A stretch of 64,000 bases of DNA from assembly GCA_028820935.1 (NCBI GenBank), contig JAPPHZ010000032.1:1-64000 (forward strand). Reading direction: 5' to 3'. The translations under genes were made by a program, and so were the position numbers. Shown here piece after piece: positions 59,087 through 64,000 of this stretch (position 1 is its first letter; every line of letters starts with the position of its first letter). This DNA is from a bacterium. Its GTDB lineage: Bacteria; Actinomycetota; Acidimicrobiia; Spongiisociales; Spongiisociaceae. A model generated the notes under the pieces. That model ran no database searches. It saw only the letters and a program-made list of their open reading frames with translations, and had not been told where the DNA came from.

Positions 59087-60145
59087 CTAGCCCGTAGAAA
59101 AGTCTGCTGTCTGGACGCGGTGTAGGAAGGTGGCCAATTGCCCGCGGGTGGTGTCGCGGCCGGGACAGAACATCCTGCCGTCGGCGTCGCATCCCTGCGT
59201 GATGCCGGACGCCGCGAGCTTGGCCACGTCAGCCGCGTACCAGGCGTCGTCCGCCACATCGGTGAAGCCGGGGGCGGGCCCGTCGGGCAGGCGGTAGGCG
59301 CGGGACAGGAACGCTGCTGCCTGCGCCCGGGACACGGTGCGGTCCGGGCAGAACCCGCTCCCGTCGCCGCATCCGGCGGTCACGCCCAGCTCCGCCAGCC
59401 GCTCGATGAACCGAGCGTGGAAAACGGGCGGGTCCACGTCGTCGAACCGCGACTGTGTGACCGGCTCGGGATCCTCTCCGTCGAGAACGCGGACCATCCA
59501 CACCGCCAAGGTCTTGCGGGCTACCGGCGCCGAGGGGCACAACCCCTCCTCGCACAGCGTGCCGCTCAGGACCGCCCCCGCGTGAAGGTTGGCGACCGGT
59601 GTCGCGTAATAGGCATCGACCGGCACGTCGCAGAACCTCGCGTCCTGCGGATCGCCCGCTCCGCCGAAACCGCCCCGCAGACACTCCTGGGGCACGGGGC
59701 GCACCACGACCTCGCCGGCGCCACCGACAGGCCTCGATACCCGATCGGAGTCCTGGACCACCCCGCGGAGGGCATACTTTCCCGCGGTGTACGGCGCCCG
59801 CACCGTGTACCAGAAGGTGACCGACTCGGCCAGGTCGAGGTTCAGCAACAGGAACCTGATCGTTCGGTTCGCGACCGTGACCGCCGGCTCCGGCAGGTTC
59901 GAATCCACCAGGGTCCAGCCCTCGGGCAATACCTCGCTGACCCTTCCGTAGCGCCCGAACCCCCGCACCTCGACAGTCACTACCACCTCGCCGCCGGGAT
60001 CCACCGACGCCACATCCAGGATCCGCACCGCGGTGTGTGCGTCCGCAGCCGCCGGCGCCGGTACCAGAGCCAGGGCGACGACCGCCAGGGCCAGCGCTGC
60101 CGGCCCTCTCCTAGCGATGGGCCTTCGCCATGTCCCCCCGGTCAC
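59087..60145 (-). CDS. Secreted protein with S-layer homology domains
   Basis: The 352-residue protein has a signal peptide (AALALAVVALALVPAPAAAD), an outer beta-domain (EVVVTVEVRGFGRYGRVSEV, as in DUF11/CARDB-like folds) and three SLH-type repeats in the second half (PVDAYYATPVANLHAGAVLS, FHARFIERLAELGVTAGCGD, DDAWYAADVAKLAASGITQG) with CDADGRMFCPGRDTTRGQLA motifs. SLH repeats usually hold proteins to the cell wall. Genes on both sides are cobalamin genes, but a functional link is not evident. Confidence 0.85.
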   Translation of the reverse strand: MTGGTWRRPIARRGPAALALAVVALALVPAPAAADAHTAVRILDVASVDPGGEVVVTVEVRGFGRYGRVSEVLPEGWTLVDSNLPEPAVTVANRTIRFLLLNLDLAESVTFWYTVRAPYTAGKYALRGVVQDSDRVSRPVGGAGEVVVRPVPQECLRGGFGGAGDPQDARFCDVPVDAYYATPVANLHAGAVLSGTLCEEGLCPSAPVARKTLAVWMVRVLDGEDPEPVTQSRFDDVDPPVFHARFIERLAELGVTAGCGDGSGFCPDRTVSRAQAAAFLSRAYRLPDGPAPGFTDVADDAWYAADVAKLAASGITQGCDADGRMFCPGRDTTRGQLATFLHRVQTADFSTG

Positions 60146-60195
60146 GCGACGCCCGCTGACTCCTCGCCGGCCGGGTGCTCAACCCTCACAGACCA

Positions 60196-60795
60196 TCACC
60201 CGGGGGGAGCGAGATCCGGGTTCGCCTCCCTCCAATGGGCCGGACGGCAGGCCCATTCTTGTGGCCATCCGCCCTGGGGACCCAGCGTCGGGTCGTTCAG
60301 ATAATGCGGGTTGTTTCGCCACGCCGTCTTCCCGGAGCCATCCCTGTGGCGGCCTTCATGACGGGAGACGCAATAGTCACCGCTGGGCCAGTGGTACTCA
60401 TCCGTCCAGTCACGATAAGTGGGTATCTGGACCAGGGCCCACGTGTTCGTCGCTGTATCGCAGAAGTACATCAGACGCGAGAAGATCATTTCAGGCGTGA
60501 GGGGCGGCTGGCGCCTCCCACCGCACGTCTCGAGTATGCCCCTCTGGTCGTACCGGCCCGGGCGAGTGTCATCGCCAAATGGTGACGGTGGCCCACCCCT
60601 CGGCTTATCGAGTTCCTCTTCGATTCTCCTGATCAGTTCGGCCGAACTTATCCTTCTGTTGAAGTAGCCGGCTAATGCGTCGTAGACAGCTTCCTCGTCA
60701 TAGGCAGGCTCCTCCCCCTGGGCATGCGCGACGGTGGCCGGGGCGAGAGGCAGGAGCAGGACGAGCACAACATGGAACCCGATAATGCGTCTCAT
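60196..60795 (-). CDS. Secreted hypothetical protein
   Basis: I do not recognise this 199-residue protein. ATG 60795 has AGGAGGT 8 bases upstream and gives a good signal peptide (IIGFHVVLVLLLPLAPATVA, cut after AHAQ). The mature part has a helical start (AVYDALAGYFNRRISSAELI) and a Trp/His/Cys-rich region with TYRDWTDEYHWPSGDYCVSR and HEGRHRDGSG. Four Cys could form two disulphides. No catalytic motif is evident. Confidence 0.7.
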   Translation of the reverse strand: MRRIIGFHVVLVLLLPLAPATVAHAQGEEPAYDEEAVYDALAGYFNRRISSAELIRRIEEELDKPRGGPPSPFGDDTRPGRYDQRGILETCGGRRQPPLTPEMIFSRLMYFCDTATNTWALVQIPTYRDWTDEYHWPSGDYCVSRHEGRHRDGSGKTAWRNNPHYLNDPTLGPQGGWPQEWACRPAHWREANPDLAPPG

Positions 60796-60997
60796 GACCA
60801 GACCTCCTGTCGCGCCGACGATGGACTGTAGCGTGAAGATCGAGTGCACATCGTGGCCCACAGGCTGTATTTCTCTATACAGACCCGTGTGCAGGACCTC
60901 GCAAGCTCGTATTCGCTCCGGGGGTGCGCCATGGGCAGGTCGCGACGTGCCCATTGGCGGCAAGGGGTTGGCTCAGAGGCAGTCCGGATGACGCACC

Positions 60998-61627
60998 GTG
61001 CATAGATGGTTCCTCGTGCGCCACGGTGAGACGGAGTGGAACCGGGTGGGGCGGGCACAGGGCCAAGCGGATCCACCCCTGAACCAGGCGGGCCGGGAAC
61101 AGGCGGAGGCGGTGGCGGTCCGGTTGGCCCCGGTCACCTTCGAGGCGGCCTACTCGAGCGACCTGCGCCGGGCGGCGGATACGGCCCTGCCCGCCATGCG
61201 CGGCCGGGACACCCCGATCGTCTACCGGCAGGACCTGAGGGAGAAGAGCTTCGGCGAGTGGGAGGGGATGACTTACGAGGAGCTGCGACTCCGGTACCCC
61301 GCCATGCTGGAGGAGTTGTTCGACGAGCGGCCGGCGTTCGCTCCCCCGGGAGGGGAGAGCGACCTGGAGCTGTTCGCCCGGGCATCCGCCGCCGTGGCCC
61401 GGATCGCGGCACGGCACGCCGGAACCGATGGGAACATCCTGGTGGTTTCCCATGGAGGCACCCTGCGCGCCATGATTGTCTCGATGCTCGGGCTGCCGGT
61501 CGAATCGATGTGGAGACTCCGGCTGTCGAACGCCGGGCTGTCCGCAGTCACCGTGTTCGACGAGGGCGGAGCGACCATCGACCTGCTCAACGACACCAGC
61601 CATCTCGGGCCGGGCTTCGATGTCTGA
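60998..61627 (+). CDS. Histidine phosphatase, probable alpha-ribazole phosphatase
   Basis: The 209-residue protein has the phosphatase motifs FLVRHGETEWN (phospho-His), SSDLRRAADTALPAM, FGEWEGMTYEEL and VVSHGGTLRAMIVSM. Family members include phosphoglycerate mutases and CobC alpha-ribazole phosphatases. The overlap with cobU supports the latter: it would dephosphorylate the CobT product. GTG 60998 starts at the first strand. Confidence 0.8.
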   Translation: MHRWFLVRHGETEWNRVGRAQGQADPPLNQAGREQAEAVAVRLAPVTFEAAYSSDLRRAADTALPAMRGRDTPIVYRQDLREKSFGEWEGMTYEELRLRYPAMLEELFDERPAFAPPGGESDLELFARASAAVARIAARHAGTDGNILVVSHGGTLRAMIVSMLGLPVESMWRLRLSNAGLSAVTVFDEGGATIDLLNDTSHLGPGFDV

Positions 61628-62210
61628 CAATTCGAACAGTACGGCCACCCGCCCGCATGAGCTCGTACTCGTCCTCGGCGGGGCTCGCTCCGGAAAGAGC
61701 ACCATGGCGGAACGCATGGCGCGGGACGGGGAGCGGGTGCTTTTCATCGCCACCGCCGAAGCCCTCGACGAGGCGATGCAGCGGCGCATCGCCGCCCACC
61801 GTCGCCACCGGCCGGAGCGCTGGGACACCCTCGAGGAGCCCATCCACGTCACCAGGGCCGTCCAGCCGCTCGTCGATCGCTACGACACCTTCGTCCTCGA
61901 CTGCCTGACCCTGTGGGTGAGCAACCTCCTCCTCCAGGACGAGCACGCCTCCGATACCGAGGGCGCGGTCCTCGAGGCGATGGGGCGCCTGCTCGACCTG
62001 ATAGACGCGGCGGGCGGCAGGTGGATCCTGGTCAGCAACGAGGTCGGCCAGGGCATAGTGCCCGCATCACCGCTCGGAAGGAACTACCGGGATGTGCTGG
62101 GCCGCGTGAACCAGTTGGTCGCGTCAAGGGCGGACAAGGCCTACCTGTTGGTGGCCGGCCTGGGCTTGGAGCTCAAGTCCCTCGCGGATCAGTCACGGGG
62201 CGCAGGCTAG
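61620..62210 (+). CDS. cobU: Adenosylcobinamide kinase/guanylyltransferase
   Basis: The 196-residue enzyme phosphorylates adenosylcobinamide and transfers GMP to it. LVLVLGGARSGKSTMAERMA is the P-loop, AAHRRHRPERWDTLEEP holds the guanylylated His, DCLTLWVSNLLLQDE is the Walker B region and VSNEVGQGIVPASPLGRNYR is the conserved end block. The gene overlaps the phosphatase by 8 bases. It is the salvage entry point for imported cobinamide. Confidence 0.95.
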   Translation: MSDNSNSTATRPHELVLVLGGARSGKSTMAERMARDGERVLFIATAEALDEAMQRRIAAHRRHRPERWDTLEEPIHVTRAVQPLVDRYDTFVLDCLTLWVSNLLLQDEHASDTEGAVLEAMGRLLDLIDAAGGRWILVSNEVGQGIVPASPLGRNYRDVLGRVNQLVASRADKAYLLVAGLGLELKSLADQSRGAG

Positions 62211-62401
62211 CGGCCCTCTTGGTCCTGGCCGTCCACCGCGCCCGAGGGGTTCCATACTCCCTTGAACCCGGCCCCGCTCAGCCGATTCGTAGAGATATCA
62301 CCACAATCGGGTTCTACGAGTGGGTTTCTATTCACTCAGCGAAGTAACCTGGAGCGAACACGCCCGTTGCTCGTAGTGGGCGAGCACAAGGAGAGGCAAC
62401 C

Positions 62402-64000
62402 GTGACCCGGCGACGTGGTGGGGGGCTGCGAACAGCGTCTGCGTTGCTCGCTCTTTGCCTCATTGCTGTCGCGTGCTCCGGAGGAGGATCCGACGACGAG
62501 ACCGGTGCGGGCGCGGCCAGGACGCCAGGCACCGGTACGCCGCTACTAGACATCGGCAGCGACACCACTTGGAGGGACCTTGTCGAGGCCGTTGCGGGGG
62601 AGGACGAGGCCGGGTGCGCCGACAGCGCCTACGAGGACGACGGCCTTGACAGCTTTCTGGACACGCCGGTTCTCGGGCCAGGGGGCTTCGAAGGCTGGCC
62701 GCTTGTCGGCACCGAGTTGCTGGGCATCGGCATCGGCGGAGACCGCTGGCCGCACGAGTCCTGGCGATGCCTGTCGGATCGCAACGCGACTGCGGTGTAT
62801 CTCAGCGCGTTGATCCAGGAGGAGGAGCTCGACGTCGCGGCTATGACCGGCTGGGATCGGGAATGCATCTCGCAGCTCCCGCACGACGCTCTCCTTTCCG
62901 GGACTGCAGCGAGAGTGCTCAAGAGCGAGCACGAGTTCGTGGCGCCCGACGTTTCGGAGTTCTTCGAGGAGTTCGACGAAGTGGTGGTGAGTCGCTTGTT
63001 CTGGTGCGTTTCCGACTTGGCCGGCACGGTGCTGGAGTACCTGGTCGATAGCTCCTACGGCGGGGAGCTCAACGACGCGGATCTCCGATGCATGACGCAC
63101 GCCGCGCTCGATGCCGCACGCGAACCCGATGTCGACCGCGACGAGCTGTATGTCGCGCTCACGTCCGACGACTTCATCCGCGACGGCACAGAATTCGGCG
63201 CCTTGGTCGCCATCCTTTGGGCGGGCGCCGACGCCTGCCTGGGCGAAGACGACGGAGTTGACCTCGCCGATGAGGTCGACGAGGCCGGTCCGGCCGGAGA
63301 GGCCGACCACGAGGATGGAGCTGATCCTGCCGAGGAGGTCGGCGAACTGGCGGGTGTCACGGCCGTTGCCGTGTGGGAAGGAACCGTCGACTCCACCTGG
63401 GCCGACCTGTTCGACCGATTCTCGGACGCGGAATGGTCGTGTTTCCTCGAGGCGTTCGACTACGACGATGAACTCATCACCTGGCTCCTCGAGTTGCCGA
63501 TCGCGTTGATCTTTGAATTGTCGGAGTGGATGGAGGGTGTCTTCGGGTGCCTCGGGCGCGAGTCGGCAGCGTACGCATCCGTCGCCATGCTCGCTGATGA
63601 CCTGACCTTGACGCGGGGTTTGTCGCTTGATCCAGCCGCCGGCGAGTGCTTGCGCGCCGCGTTCGTCGAACTCGACATGGCAACCGTGTGGCGTTTGTAT
63701 GCCAACCCGGAGGACTTGGAATCGGAACTGGCCGAGAGCTTCGACGCCGCGCTGTGGCGGTGCCTGCCGGACCAGGGGTCGGAAGGACTGTCGGGAGATA
63801 CGGCCGACCCGCAGGCCCCCCGGCTCTGGGAGACGGTCGTCAACTCGACCGGATCACCCGTAGCGGTCGCGCCGACCGTCATCGACAACGTGGTGCTGGC
63901 GAGCGACTACTCCGGCGGCGTGTGGGCGCTCGACAGCGCCGGCGGCGAGCCTCTATGGGTGTTCGACCACGGCGGGCATATCAGCGTCCCACCAAGCGGC
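62402..64000 (+). CDS. Large lipoprotein, partial, with PQQ-like beta-propeller start
   Basis: The gene runs off the window after 533 codons. GTG 62402 follows AAGGAGAGG. The N-terminus has a lipobox (CLIAVACSGG). Residues about 50-470 are acidic, with repeated Cys-containing helical segments (DRECISQLPHDALL, DLRCMTHAALDAAR, EWSCFLEAFDYDD, GECLRAAFVELD), which look like one roughly 40-80-residue unit repeated. The last 45 residues (APTVIDNVVLASDYSGGVWA, LDSAGGEPLWVFDHGGHISV) begin a PQQ-type beta-propeller. No function can be assigned. Confidence 0.75.
   Translation, partial: MTRRRGGGLRTASALLALCLIAVACSGGGSDDETGAGAARTPGTGTPLLDIGSDTTWRDLVEAVAGEDEAGCADSAYEDDGLDSFLDTPVLGPGGFEGWPLVGTELLGIGIGGDRWPHESWRCLSDRNATAVYLSALIQEEELDVAAMTGWDRECISQLPHDALLSGTAARVLKSEHEFVAPDVSEFFEEFDEVVVSRLFWCVSDLAGTVLEYLVDSSYGGELNDADLRCMTHAALDAAREPDVDRDELYVALTSDDFIRDGTEFGALVAILWAGADACLGEDDGVDLADEVDEAGPAGEADHEDGADPAEEVGELAGVTAVAVWEGTVDSTWADLFDRFSDAEWSCFLEAFDYDDELITWLLELPIALIFELSEWMEGVFGCLGRESAAYASVAMLADDLTLTRGLSLDPAAGECLRAAFVELDMATVWRLYANPEDLESELAESFDAALWRCLPDQGSEGLSGDTADPQAPRLWETVVNSTGSPVAVAPTVIDNVVLASDYSGGVWALDSAGGEPLWVFDHGGHISVPPSG

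Noticed and set aside
62546-63310. Minus-strand 254-codon frame in the terminal lipoprotein
   Set aside because: The plus frame has a ribosome site, lipobox and repeated units and stays open to the window end.

Overview
The window is high-GC bacterial chromosomal DNA spanning the replication origin of an actinobacterium. The order pcnA, MviN-type pseudokinase, sigM-like ECF sigma, anti-sigma, trxB, trxA, parB, parA, jag, yidC, yidD, rnpA, rpmH, dnaA, dnaN, recF, DUF721, gyrB, gyrA, DUF3566 is that of mycobacterial and other actinobacterial origins. GTG/TTG starts and a PPOX-type F420/flavin oxidoreductase agree. An Acidimicrobiia-like lineage is my guess, but class-level placement is inference.

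Layout. 1-4460 is a scrapyard of mobile DNA: an ISL3 transposase split by an intact IS110-family element, fragments of IS3 and IS1595 elements, and a MazEF-like toxin-antitoxin pair whose toxin is frameshifted. 4461-8300 carries three tRNA-Ser genes (TGA, CGA, GGA), the SRP RNA, tadA, two oxidoreductase/dioxygenase genes and a second, decayed toxin-antitoxin-like pair with a leaderless promoter. 8338-15828 has serS, a UbiE-like methyltransferase, a membrane-anchored molybdopterin oxidoreductase, tRNA-Leu, pcnA and a histone-deacetylase-family gene. 16556-25846 is the left flank of the origin (envelope and redox control, chromosome partition with a parS site, membrane insertion, RNase P protein, L34). 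oriC lies around dnaA (DnaA boxes at 26351-26382, another at 28009). 26418-36323 is the right flank, transcribed away from the origin.

36370-47024 is accessory: small hypotheticals, an AlkD-like protein, a His-rich CDF metal transporter, a putative metallopeptidase and an oligopeptide ABC importer with fused DppD-DppF ATPases. 47146-49659 is a large secreted protein. 49699-62210 is a cobalamin region: a minus-strand importer plus adenosyltransferase operon (btuF, btuC, btuD, cobO) behind a cobalamin riboswitch, and a plus-strand set for the lower ligand and nucleotide loop (cobT, cobS, cbiB, cobC, cobQ, then a phosphatase and cobU). The window ends in a lipoprotein gene that runs off the edge.

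Most notable: the IS110 left end seems to encode a bridge RNA whose putative guide segments match both the ISL3 insertion site and the element's own end; a ~400 bp non-coding repeat occurs twice in opposite orientation; a short TAGTTG-rich repeat decorates several intergenic gaps; and the btuF start is embedded in a terminator/SD-sequestering hairpin below the B12 riboswitch.
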